Shown here piece after piece: positions 14,623 through 22,265 of a stretch of DNA of 32,384 nt (its first letter is position 1; every line of letters starts with the position of its first letter). The position numbers and the translations under genes are program-made. The notes under the pieces were generated by a model. The model did not search any database. It was not told the origin of the DNA and worked only from the letters and a program-made list of their open reading frames with translations. Source of the DNA: a virus. Where the stretch lies: positions 1 through 32,384 of the IMG/VR virus record IMGVR_UViG_3300032083_001665; one strand, 5' to 3'.

Positions 14623-17600
14623 TGCCAGGAGCCATTATTGGTGCAGTAGCATCTGCCGTAGGGACAGCAACTGCCGCAGCCGTTACAGGTACTGCAATAT
14701 CTACAGCTTTCTCTGTTGGTAGTCTAGCTACTTCCTTTTTTAGTTCATTAGCAGTAGGTGCTATAGGACAAGCTTTACAAAAGAAACCTAAACTTCCTGA
14801 TTTTAAGTCTCAGGCACAGGGTTTCTCTACTATGGTAAAGGAACCAGCTGCATCAGCTAATATTATCTATGGTAAGACTAGAGCTAGTGGATCTATGGTG
14901 TTTGTACACACTACTGATCAAAATAAATGGCTTCATCTTGTTGTTACATTAGCCCCACACGAAGTAGAATCTATTGACACTGTCTTTTTTAATGATGATA
15001 TTATTATGATAGATTCTGATGGAGACACAACAGACAGTAGGTTTACTGACGATGATGGTACTCCACTAATTACTATTAAAAAACACTTAGGATCATCTAC
15101 TCAAACTGTAGACACAGATCTAAAGTCATATGCACCTAATGTATGGACTAGTAACCATAGGCTAAGAGGTATTGCATACTTGTATGTTAGACTCGGCTGG
15201 AAGGAAGGCTTGTGGCCAAATGGAATACCTAATATCAGTGCTATAGTTAAGGGTAAAAAATTATACGATACCAGGGATACTACGACCGCTTATAGTACAA
15301 ATAGTGCTTTGGCTGCTTATGATTACTTAACTAACTCAGAGTACGGACTTAATGTACCTACGGCTGAAATAGATACAGATTCTTTTGACACAGCAGCTAA
15401 TGTATGTGATGAAAGCGTTTCCGTCACTGCCGTTAAGATTCAAGAATACCCAGATACTGTTTCTGCCAGTACAGATTCTTTAGATGCTTATAGTATCGAA
15501 TCTATATTAGATACAAATGATAATACTGTATGGTGGGCAGATACAAATACAAATGAGTATATCACTTGGAAGCTAGAATCTGCAGCTGACGTAATTCAAA
15601 TGAAACTGCAAGCTCCTTCAAAGAGCGGCGACTCGTCTCAAGCACCGACTTCTTGGACTTTATACGGATCTAATACAGGATCTTTCGGAGGAGAAGAGAC
15701 TACGATCGAGACTCAAAGTAGCCAAAGCTGGAGTGATGGAGAGACAAAGACCTATGATTTTACTAATGGTACATCTTATCTTTATTATAGATTAAAGATG
15801 ACAACTACTAATAACGAGAGATTAGGTGTAAACTCCATGTCTCTTTACTCAGAAGTAACTAGTGAAGATAGGTATACAGTTAACGGGCCCTTAGACACAG
15901 CACAGACACCTAAAGCTATATTAGAATCAATTACTCAAACTATGGCTGGTTTTGTTGTTTATCAGAACGGTAAATGGTTTTGTTATGCAGGTGAGTATAG
16001 AACACCTACAGTAAATATTTCAGAAACAGAGATTATAGGTCCTATGAAAGTGGAGACTATGGTGTCTAGGCGTGAATTATTTAACACAGTGAAAGCTGTT
16101 TACATAGATCCAGGTCAAGGATACCAGCCAGTTGACATGCCAGAAGTGACGAATTCTACGTATGTAACTAACGACAATAGTGACGTCCTTATACATGATA
16201 CTAACTTTCCTTTAGTTACTAGTGGGGCAACTGCACAAAGATTAAGTAAAATATTATTAGAATCTGTAAGGCAGCAGATTAGAGTTACGCTAAAGCTTAA
16301 TATGAACGGTTTCCAACTTCAAGTAGGTGACAACTTTCAACTGTCTAATACAAGATTCGGATGGACAAATAAAGTATTTCAAGTAGATGAGTGGTCATTT
16401 GCCCTCGAACAGGACGCTAATGGAGCTTTGGCTCCTTATGTTAATGTTATGGCAAGAGAAACAGCATCAAGTGTATATACATGGAGCACAGAGGAAACTA
16501 CGGTAGATCCTGCACCTAACACATCACTTGCTAATCCATTTACAGTAACTAGACCTGAAGACTTGACCTTTAAGACAGGTGACGATTATCTATATGTTAG
16601 AGCTGACGGTACTGTCTCATCTTTTGCTAGATTAGCATGGACACCTTCGACGGATAAGTTTGTCACACAAGGTGGTTATTTTGAGATAGAAGCTAAATTA
16701 ACTGATATTCCATCAAGAACAACTAGTACAGTATCCTTAGATGAATGGATTAAGGTTGCTGAAACAAATGGAAGAGCTTCGTCTGTAAATTTATTTAATC
16801 TTCAAGATGGGGGAACTTACTCATTTAGAATTAGAGCCGTTAATAATGCAGGTAAAAGATCTAGTTACAAAGGAATTACAGGGAAGACAATGTCTGCAAA
16901 GGCAGCGCCGCCCAGTAATGTTGAAACTTTCTTTGTATCGCAAGTAAGTGATCAGTTATATTTTAAATGGAAATCAGTGACAGATGTTGATTTAGCTGAG
17001 TACGAGATCAGGTATGGCCCAGAGTCTAATACTTCTTGGATGAACGCTACCCCATTAACTACTTCAAGAACTAACAGTGCTGTTGTATCTGCATTACCAG
17101 GCGATTGGTCGTACTTTATTAAAGCTAAAGATACAATAGGGAACTACTCAAAAGTGGCCAGAATTGCTACTGTATCTGTAGTAAATGTCAATAATGTCAT
17201 AGATTCACTAGTAGACACAGACTTTAGTACTGGAACTATATCATCTATGGTTAAGCACTACACAGGCGCTTTAACTGCACAAGATGAGCACACAGCTGAT
17301 TATTATGGGTGGTCTACATTCGATCTTTTTATACCTAATCCTGTATCTTCTGGGTCCTACACGACAACTGACCTAGATATTGATTTTGATGATACAGTAA
17401 GAGTATGGGGAACAATACAATCAGAACTTGGACCAGGGGTTGGTACCGGAGTAGCTGAACCTGAATTTAATATATTGTATTTGCTTGACGGCCAGTCCGG
17501 TCAGCTAGCAAACCAGGATACAGACTCTATATCTGCAAGTGGCACGTTCACAAATATGATACTTGATTACAGAGGAAATCTTATTCCTCAATCACAGAAC

Positions 17601-18272
17601 CTTGCTAGTGATGATGGTTTTTCAACATTCGATGTATTTGTTCCCAACCCATATACAACCTGTTCATATGAGGCAGTTGAAGTGGATGTCGGAGCAGACA
17701 GATCACTGGTCTTCAGTGTGGATGTTGAGGAGGAATTAGGTCCTGGAGAAACAGGGTCAGAGAATGCCACTACAGCAATTGATTACAGAAAGAATACCGA
17801 TGCTTATGACGGCTTCGAGAATTGGAATTCTGGTCGAATAGAGGCACAGTATATTAAGCATAAAGTTACTGTTAATACAGGCAAAGGTGTCGTTGTTGTT
17901 AGACGATTCTTTAGAAATGTTGACGGTTTTGAACCTTGGATCATAGGTAATAAGACAGGAAGAACATTTACAGGACGGATAGATGCTGATTATACAGCAG
18001 GTAACTATGTTATTAGACAGCTAGACTTTTATATTGACAAGGCTGATGTATTTCAAGATGCTCAAGATGTTGCAATTGGATCTAGTGGTACAAGTATAAC
18101 ATTTGATGAACAATACCACAATACTCCTAGGATTAAAGTCGATCCTCAAGGAACATCAGCTGTTAGTTACGCTGTTTCGAGTAAATCAGGTACAGGATTT
18201 CATGTAAAATTATTTAATAGCTCAGGTACGGGCATCTCAGGTACGATAGACTGGGAAGCTAGAGGAGCCTAG
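14622..18272 (+). CDS. Tail tip/central fibre protein J-like, with inserted F5/8-type domain
   Basis: This 1216-residue protein forms the tail tip and contacts the host. The N-terminus has a hydrophobic Ala/Gly region (about 1-50), then ANIIYGKTRASG near 78 and LAYDYLTNSEYGLN-type motifs of tip attachment protein J. Residues about 262-412 look like a discoidin/F5/8 type C carbohydrate-binding domain (SIESILDTNDNTVWWAD, SWTLYGSNTG, YLYYRLKM) inserted in the J loop between NVCDESV and DRYTVNGPLDT. Fibronectin type III-like segments follow (about 640-860). Two ~100-residue repeats come at about 880-990 and 985-1090, each containing STFD-hydrophobic-F-V/I-PNP and ELGPG. It is the likely main specificity determinant. 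Confidence 0.9.
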   Translation: MPGAIIGAVASAVGTATAAAVTGTAISTAFSVGSLATSFFSSLAVGAIGQALQKKPKLPDFKSQAQGFSTMVKEPAASANIIYGKTRASGSMVFVHTTDQNKWLHLVVTLAPHEVESIDTVFFNDDIIMIDSDGDTTDSRFTDDDGTPLITIKKHLGSSTQTVDTDLKSYAPNVWTSNHRLRGIAYLYVRLGWKEGLWPNGIPNISAIVKGKKLYDTRDTTTAYSTNSALAAYDYLTNSEYGLNVPTAEIDTDSFDTAANVCDESVSVTAVKIQEYPDTVSASTDSLDAYSIESILDTNDNTVWWADTNTNEYITWKLESAADVIQMKLQAPSKSGDSSQAPTSWTLYGSNTGSFGGEETTIETQSSQSWSDGETKTYDFTNGTSYLYYRLKMTTTNNERLGVNSMSLYSEVTSEDRYTVNGPLDTAQTPKAILESITQTMAGFVVYQNGKWFCYAGEYRTPTVNISETEIIGPMKVETMVSRRELFNTVKAVYIDPGQGYQPVDMPEVTNSTYVTNDNSDVLIHDTNFPLVTSGATAQRLSKILLESVRQQIRVTLKLNMNGFQLQVGDNFQLSNTRFGWTNKVFQVDEWSFALEQDANGALAPYVNVMARETASSVYTWSTEETTVDPAPNTSLANPFTVTRPEDLTFKTGDDYLYVRADGTVSSFARLAWTPSTDKFVTQGGYFEIEAKLTDIPSRTTSTVSLDEWIKVAETNGRASSVNLFNLQDGGTYSFRIRAVNNAGKRSSYKGITGKTMSAKAAPPSNVETFFVSQVSDQLYFKWKSVTDVDLAEYEIRYGPESNTSWMNATPLTTSRTNSAVVSALPGDWSYFIKAKDTIGNYSKVARIATVSVVNVNNVIDSLVDTDFSTGTISSMVKHYTGALTAQDEHTADYYGWSTFDLFIPNPVSSGSYTTTDLDIDFDDTVRVWGTIQSELGPGVGTGVAEPEFNILYLLDGQSGQLANQDTDSISASGTFTNMILDYRGNLIPQSQNLASDDGFSTFDVFVPNPYTTCSYEAVEVDVGADRSLVFSVDVEEELGPGETGSENATTAIDYRKNTDAYDGFENWNSGRIEAQYIKHKVTVNTGKGVVVVRRFFRNVDGFEPWIIGNKTGRTFTGRIDADYTAGNYVIRQLDFYIDKADVFQDAQDVAIGSSGTSITFDEQYHNTPRIKVDPQGTSAVSYAVSSKSGTGFHVKLFNSSGTGISGTIDWEARGA

Positions 18273-18299
18273 GCGGAAACAAAAAGGAGAAAATAAACA

Positions 18300-19349
18300 A
18301 TGTCAAATCCAGAATTTACAGCACCAGATTATACATCTCAGGATGCTGCAACTTACAAGGCCAATATAGACGCGTCTATTGCCGCTAATGGAGCTGATGC
18401 AATTAACATTGGGTTTAGTTATAGTGTTGGAACAGGGGTGTTTACAATACACGACGCAAAGGGGTCTGCCCTGTCATCATCAAACCCAGGTTTTGTTAGA
18501 GTACAAGATAAAGACAATCCAGGATATTCTAAGTATATTAGTGTGGAGGCTAACCAGTCTTTTATTGATGATAACGGTGCTTCAGAGATTATTAATAACT
18601 TATTTGGATACCCAACAGGGGTTGCCGTATCAGAAGCTAGGTTCTTTCTGTACGGAGTGGCAAACGATGACCAGGACACAATACAGTTTATGATCTCACC
18701 TGTGTCCCACCTAAGAACAAGCCCGGCAGCTGCTGCTATTGGAGCTCCTGATGACGCTGTTGCAGATGATATAACAGACTTCTGGTCGCTAGATAATATA
18801 GACGAAACAGCTTATGATAGTAATCCATGTACTTGTATTGGATCTTTTAGAATGGCTATGAGTTCTTCTGATGACTGGACAGTACAGACAATCGACTTGA
18901 CAGATGGAATTAGTGTTAAGTTTCAGAACGACAGTTCACAGGGAACATTTACACCTACGGTTTCTGCAGATACGGTAGGGTCATTAAGCATTACATATGA
19001 TGAGCAGGTAGGGATATGGTCAAGAGATGGTAATTATGTCGACTTCACAATTGCTATACAGACAAATACAGTTAGTATAGGAACTGCATCAGGATCCTTA
19101 CGCATAGAAGGTTTTCCTTTTACATTTGCGACGCTAGGGGCAGGTGGAAGAGACCAGCTAGCTGTTGTTGAGACTAATGGATTAGATGTTAGTACAACAC
19201 CTATGAACCTTACAGCGAACTGTAATGGAGGAGCAAGCTATATTATAATCATTGAAGTAAGAGATGCCGCATCGAGATCTGTTACCTCTATTGGGGATTT
19301 ATCTAGTGGAGATGATATAGTTGTACATGGAAGGGTAAAGGTCGTATAA
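18300..19349 (+). CDS. Receptor-binding tail fibre protein
   Basis: This 349-residue protein has a Thr/Ser/Asp-rich beta composition. The C-terminal ~140 residues begin SSQGTFTPTVSADTVGSLSI, followed by YDEQVGIWSRDGNYVDFTI and SLRIEGFPF. This is the pattern of trimeric tip domains at the ends of many phage tail fibres and spikes. The N-terminal part probably attaches to the J-like protein. AAGGAG lies upstream of ATG 18300. The target (sugar or protein) cannot be read from sequence. Confidence 0.8.
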   Translation: MSNPEFTAPDYTSQDAATYKANIDASIAANGADAINIGFSYSVGTGVFTIHDAKGSALSSSNPGFVRVQDKDNPGYSKYISVEANQSFIDDNGASEIINNLFGYPTGVAVSEARFFLYGVANDDQDTIQFMISPVSHLRTSPAAAAIGAPDDAVADDITDFWSLDNIDETAYDSNPCTCIGSFRMAMSSSDDWTVQTIDLTDGISVKFQNDSSQGTFTPTVSADTVGSLSITYDEQVGIWSRDGNYVDFTIAIQTNTVSIGTASGSLRIEGFPFTFATLGAGGRDQLAVVETNGLDVSTTPMNLTANCNGGASYIIIIEVRDAASRSVTSIGDLSSGDDIVVHGRVKVV

Positions 19350-19573
19350 TGAATGAATGGCAAGTAGTTGTCTTAGAGGAGTTAAAGTCTATTAATAGAA
19401 AGCTGGAACGCTTAGAAGACAACTTTAGAGGGGAATTAAGCGACTTAGAAGGGAGAGTAGACCACGAACTAGAGCCCATTAAGAAACATGTGACTCAAGT
19501 TCGCTTTACGGCCTTATTAATTAGCATAGCTGCGCCTTTACTTATAGGAGGCTGGCATTTAATGGTAGGGTGA
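19349..19573 (+). CDS. Holin-like protein (coiled coil plus one membrane segment)
   Basis: The 74 residues comprise a charged coiled coil (about 8-47) and a C-terminal membrane segment (ALLISIAAPLLIGGWHLMV, about 54-72). This layout resembles XhlA-type lysis accessory proteins. It is the last gene of the late block, a usual place for lysis functions. A tail-associated membrane protein is an alternative. The 3' end overlaps the convergent gene at 19559 by 15 bases. Confidence 0.6.
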   Translation: MNEWQVVVLEELKSINRKLERLEDNFRGELSDLEGRVDHELEPIKKHVTQVRFTALLISIAAPLLIGGWHLMVG

Positions 19574-19897
19574 CTCAGGTAACTCTCCGTGCCAAACAAT
19601 GTACACACCGTACTCATTGGCCCAGTTACTTTCTTCATAATCACTATTTGTGTACATATCCCGGGACCGCCTCATCTTGTAGCACGGATTCCGCTTAGTT
19701 AACACTTCCGCCTGTTGATTAGTGGAGGATTTTATCCACGTGTTAAACTGGGGTATGTACCTTTTTATTATATCAAAACTTAATTCGTCATATGATGCTA
19801 TCTGTCGTATGGCGAATTTTTTTTCTCCTGATTCCTTAAACTCAACATTAAGGTCATGTAAAAGTTCAGATAAATCATCTCTATTATCAAAAAACAT
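19559..19897 (-). CDS. Hypothetical protein, last gene of the leftward block
   Basis: This 112-residue soluble protein is unrecognised. It is acidic at the start (MFFDNRDDLSELLHDLN) and aromatic at the end (NEYGVYIVWHGELPESPYH). The start at 19897 is chosen because GGAG lies seven bases upstream; an in-frame TTG at 19909 would overlap that site. The stop overlaps the last late gene tail to tail with no terminator between, so the two transcription units converge directly. Confidence 0.7.
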   Translation of the reverse strand: MFFDNRDDLSELLHDLNVEFKESGEKKFAIRQIASYDELSFDIIKRYIPQFNTWIKSSTNQQAEVLTKRNPCYKMRRSRDMYTNSDYEESNWANEYGVYIVWHGELPESPYH

Positions 19898-19899
19898 AA

Positions 19900-20010
19900 T
19901 TAACTCCAAAGCAAGAATACATACTTGCCTATGGCAAAGACAATAGTGCCAGACAAGATTCTACCTATTACATGGTATATTTCTAATACAATCTTATCCT
20001 TATCTATCAT
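19900..20010 (-). CDS. Tiny single-pass membrane protein
   Basis: ATG 20010 to TAA 19900 gives 36 residues: MIDKDKIVLEIYHVIG followed by the hydrophobic RILSGTIVFAIGKYVFLLWS. The ATG overlaps the end of the DUF5664 gene (stop 20000), with AGGTAAGG just upstream. It ends two bases before the next start. Coding is supported by fit in the overlapping gene chain only. Function unknown. Confidence 0.5.
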   Translation of the reverse strand: MIDKDKIVLEIYHVIGRILSGTIVFAIGKYVFLLWS

Positions 20011-20311
20011 CCTTACCTATTCCTTTATCTTTATAGTATATTAAAAATGCTACATTACACATAGCGTGAGCAAGGTGAGATAGGCCGCTTTCATCATCTA
20101 GGTCGATTCCATCTGCATACTTGTATAAATGCCTTAATGAAGCATTTAATAAGCGGCTGTGATCCATTCCTTTCTTCCAGTTATCCCATCCATATTTACT
20201 CGCCCCGAAGGCCATAACCACGGCCATTTCCTCAAGACTTACTCTAGGTAATTTCGACAATGGCGGTTTGTTGCCGTCAAACTTATTTCCTTCTTCTCTT
20301 GCTGTGTCCAT
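20000..20311 (-). CDS. dATP/dGTP diphosphohydrolase-like protein (DUF5664/MazZ-like)
   Basis: This 103-residue all-alpha NTP pyrophosphatase has the DUF5664 pattern: KFDGNKPPLSKLPRVSLEEM, VMAFGASKYGWDNWKKG near 33-48, RLLNASLRHLYKYADGIDLD and SGLSHLAHAMCNVAFLIYY, with conserved Glu/Asp/His residues for metal and phosphate. Family members hydrolyse dNTPs to dNMPs; MazZ of diaminopurine phages belongs here. AGGAAGG lies seven bases before ATG 20311, inside the upstream gene, with which it overlaps 73 bases. It probably adjusts the deoxynucleotide pool during replication. Confidence 0.82.
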   Translation of the reverse strand: MDTAREEGNKFDGNKPPLSKLPRVSLEEMAVVMAFGASKYGWDNWKKGMDHSRLLNASLRHLYKYADGIDLDDESGLSHLAHAMCNVAFLIYYKDKGIGKDDR

Positions 20312-20703
20312 TGCAAAACCTTCCTAGCTCTCTGTTCTGTTATTTTTATTATCACACTTTCTTCCTCATAAAGAATGTATGTTACCGGGATATTGTTCTC
20401 TTTGGCAAACTTTATCTCCGCAGTTACTCCTACACTATCTTGCCATCCAGGCTCTACCAGTACAAATAGCTCATCACATCTACTTAAGAATTCAAGGTCT
20501 ACCTGAGACCAGAAATCCCAGGTCCCTGGAAGTTCGTGAGACATGTGTTGCTCGTGAGACTGAGTTATAGGGCTAAAATTAAACACCCCATTCCTTAGTA
20601 ACAGAGCAGAAGCCCCGGTAACCCTATGAAATCTATAGGTTTGAACCTCTGGGCAACTGTCTGTGTACGGAGTAGCTAAGTAAATAAGCTTACTTCCCCT
20701 CAT
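20239..20703 (-). CDS. DUF1937 / nucleoside 2-deoxyribosyltransferase-like protein
   Basis: The 154 residues show the family pattern: LIYLATPYTDSCPEV at 6-20, FNFSPITQSHEQH near 42-54, WDFWSQVDLEFLSRCDELFV near 62-81 and GWQDSVGVTAEIKFA near 85-99. The fold is related to nucleoside deoxyribosyltransferases, though DUF1937 activity is not settled. The last ~35 residues extend past the usual domain and are read out of frame with the DUF5664 gene they overlap. ATG 20703 overlaps the end of the small lipoprotein-like gene. Confidence 0.8.
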   Translation of the reverse strand: MRGSKLIYLATPYTDSCPEVQTYRFHRVTGASALLLRNGVFNFSPITQSHEQHMSHELPGTWDFWSQVDLEFLSRCDELFVLVEPGWQDSVGVTAEIKFAKENNIPVTYILYEEESVIIKITEQRARKVLQWTQQEKKEISLTATNRHCRNYLE

Positions 20704-20836
20704 ATAGTCCTTCCTCGTACTGTTCCTTTACAACAGGTGCAGAAGTATCAACAGAAGCTTTGACAGAACATCCAAATGCCATTAAAGCAATTGTTATTAT
20801 ACCTGCTATCATTATAAAATTCTCTATTCTAAACAC
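20690..20836 (-). CDS. Small lipoprotein-like or membrane peptide
   Basis: With a GTG start at 20836, preceded by AGAGGTTG, this gives 48 residues: a short N-terminus with Arg (MFRIENF), a hydrophobic stretch (IMIAGIITIALMAFG), Cys24 and a polar acidic tail. An internal ATG (20812) gives 40 residues. The Cys after LMAFG resembles a loose lipobox. An outer-membrane spanin-like lysis lipoprotein is possible, but no partner spanin was seen. It overlaps the DUF1937 start by 14 bases. Confidence 0.5.
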   Translation of the reverse strand: MFRIENFIMIAGIITIALMAFGCSVKASVDTSAPVVKEQYEEGLYEGK

Positions 20837-20845
20837 AACCAACCT

Positions 20846-21091
20846 CTATATTTTATCGGTTTCAAATTCTTCTTTAACTATTTTATTTACGGCAGCCATT
20901 ACATTTACGTAAACACTGTGGTCTACATTTGCTTTATGGAGCTCTCTTTCAATGGCTACTTTAATTTTAAAGACCCATCCATCAAGGACCTCGGCCTGCA
21001 TTCTTTCATATTGCTTCTGTTCCTGAAGCTCTTTCATCCCGTCTACCACACCTTTAATAATGGGCTCAACTAGGACGCTCAGTATATTCAT
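20846..21091 (-). CDS. Hypothetical small helical protein
   Basis: Starting at 21091, where AAGGAG precedes the ATG at good spacing, this gives 81 residues. An amphipathic N-terminus (MNILSVLVEPIIKGVVDGM) is followed by a charged helix (ELQEQKQYERMQAEVLDG) and a helical C-terminal half. No family was recognised. The start lies inside the end of the sigma factor gene (overlap 26 bases), so the two are probably translated together; a co-regulator or anti-sigma role is possible but has no sequence support. Confidence 0.6.
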   Translation of the reverse strand: MNILSVLVEPIIKGVVDGMKELQEQKQYERMQAEVLDGWVFKIKVAIERELHKANVDHSVYVNVMAAVNKIVKEEFETDKI

Positions 21092-21563
21092 CGTACATCT
21101 CCTTAAATCGTATCTTAGCAATTTTAAGTCTCTTAGATATGGCTTGTTGAGACATCCCTAGGCTTTTTGCTAATTTTCGTTGTGAAACTTTATTAACACA
21201 AACTTCTTGTATTAAGAAAGAATCAAATTCCTTCATTCTGTTTAGCACTATTGCCGCATCTCTTAGATGTTTTTGCTCAGGTACATGATAACTATCTATT
21301 TGTGATGCATAAGCCTGTTCCTCTAGGTCGTCTTTTAAGGCCCGTAGCTGGTCAATATAGCATCTTTTGATTATAACCCTTGCCCAGGGGAGAAAACTCC
21401 TGTCCTGGTCAAAGGAAGCAAAGGCAGCCGTCATCTTAAGAGCAGCTTCCTGGTATAAATCCCAAGCATCTGCCTGGTTTCTATAATATTTTCTACATTC
21501 ACTGATAAGTTTATCTTGATACAGTGTTAATAAAGAGTTTAGGCTGTCCATTAATATGCTCAT
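21066..21563 (-). CDS. ECF-like RNA polymerase sigma factor
   Basis: The 165 residues hold the two domains of a minimal sigma factor. Region 2 includes DLYQEAALKMTAAFASFDQD and SFLPWARVIIKRCYIDQLR (about 35-75), the core-binding and -10 recognition part. Region 4 includes VSQRKLAKSLGMSQQAISKR (about 126-146), a helix-turn-helix for -35 recognition. It should direct host RNA polymerase to phage promoters. AAGGAT lies before ATG 21563. As an early-block gene in a phage with no other visible late activator, it is a candidate switch for late transcription (inference). Confidence 0.8.
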   Translation of the reverse strand: MSILMDSLNSLLTLYQDKLISECRKYYRNQADAWDLYQEAALKMTAAFASFDQDRSFLPWARVIIKRCYIDQLRALKDDLEEQAYASQIDSYHVPEQKHLRDAAIVLNRMKEFDSFLIQEVCVNKVSQRKLAKSLGMSQQAISKRLKIAKIRFKEMYDEYTERPS

Positions 21564-21573
21564 TGTTTTATCC

Positions 21574-21753
21574 TTATTTTGCTGATAATACTTTACTTAA
21601 ATCCTTTAAAAATTTAACTACTGATTCGGCCGCAACATCATCAATATTATTGCTTGTCTTCTTGGCCGCGTTCATAATAGCATTGTGTACAACTTCATTA
21701 TCTAATAAATAGATTAAAATGGAAAGTCCTATTTTTACTAATAATGATTTCAT
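21574..21753 (-). CDS. Small membrane-anchored or amphipathic protein
   Basis: ATG 21753, preceded by AGGAGACAATT, to TAA 21574 gives 59 residues. The first ~18 are hydrophobic (MKSLLVKIGLSILIYLLDN) and the rest are polar and helical (AAKKTSNNIDDVAAESVVKF). It fits between the RuvC-like and sigma genes with no overlap. It is not recognised. Confidence 0.65.
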   Translation of the reverse strand: MKSLLVKIGLSILIYLLDNEVVHNAIMNAAKKTSNNIDDVAAESVVKFLKDLSKVLSAK

Positions 21754-21767
21754 AATTGTCTCCTGTG

Positions 21768-22265
21768 TTAAGAGTATTGATTATAGCCCCATAGGGCGAT
21801 TAAATATGCATCAATGACATTATGTCTTTTAGATGCTATTGTTTTTGCTGCAAACTTCTGTAGTTTGTCACGCTCATGTTGAGATACTTTTGCAAGCATA
21901 ACAGCATGGTTATCTAATTTATCTTTCTTTTCTTTCCAGGTAGGGGGAGGTACAAACTCTATAAAGTCTGCATTCACTGCCCCTAGCGCTGCCCCACTTA
22001 CCATGGCCATCCTGCACATAGTATTAAAATTACGTAAACCATGTGAGGACGATGCTGAAGCTTCTATTATTGCATGATCTACATGTTCTAGCTCTAGTAG
22101 TTTATTACGTAAATCTAGGGCCATTACGTTAGCTTTAAGAAGTTTTTCAACCTTACCTTTAGGTTTATAGCTGTTTCTTATGATACCGGCCTCTACGAGG
22201 CTCCCATTGTCTATTATGGCATACGAGGCATCATCAATTCCTGGGTCGATTCCAATAACGCGCAT
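21768..22265 (-). CDS. RuvC-like Holliday junction resolvase
   Basis: This RNase H-fold nuclease resolves branched DNA before packaging. The 165 residues have the acidic active-site set: Asp7 in GIDPG, Glu68 in AIIEAS, and His148/Asp152 in KRHNVIDAYLIALWG, plus the usual hydrophobic alternation. GAGG precedes ATG 22265, which is inside the kdsA 3' end (overlap 32 bases). It follows kdsA in the same leftward unit and probably acts with the primase-helicase and polymerase upstream. Confidence 0.87.
   Translation of the reverse strand: MRVIGIDPGIDDASYAIIDNGSLVEAGIIRNSYKPKGKVEKLLKANVMALDLRNKLLELEHVDHAIIEASASSSHGLRNFNTMCRMAMVSGAALGAVNADFIEFVPPPTWKEKKDKLDNHAVMLAKVSQHERDKLQKFAAKTIASKRHNVIDAYLIALWGYNQYS

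Noticed and set aside
6362-19349. Many reverse-strand open frames opposite the head and tail genes
   Set aside because: They mirror well-supported genes with clear motifs, lack ribosome binding sites, and are Ser/Phe/Leu-rich shadows.
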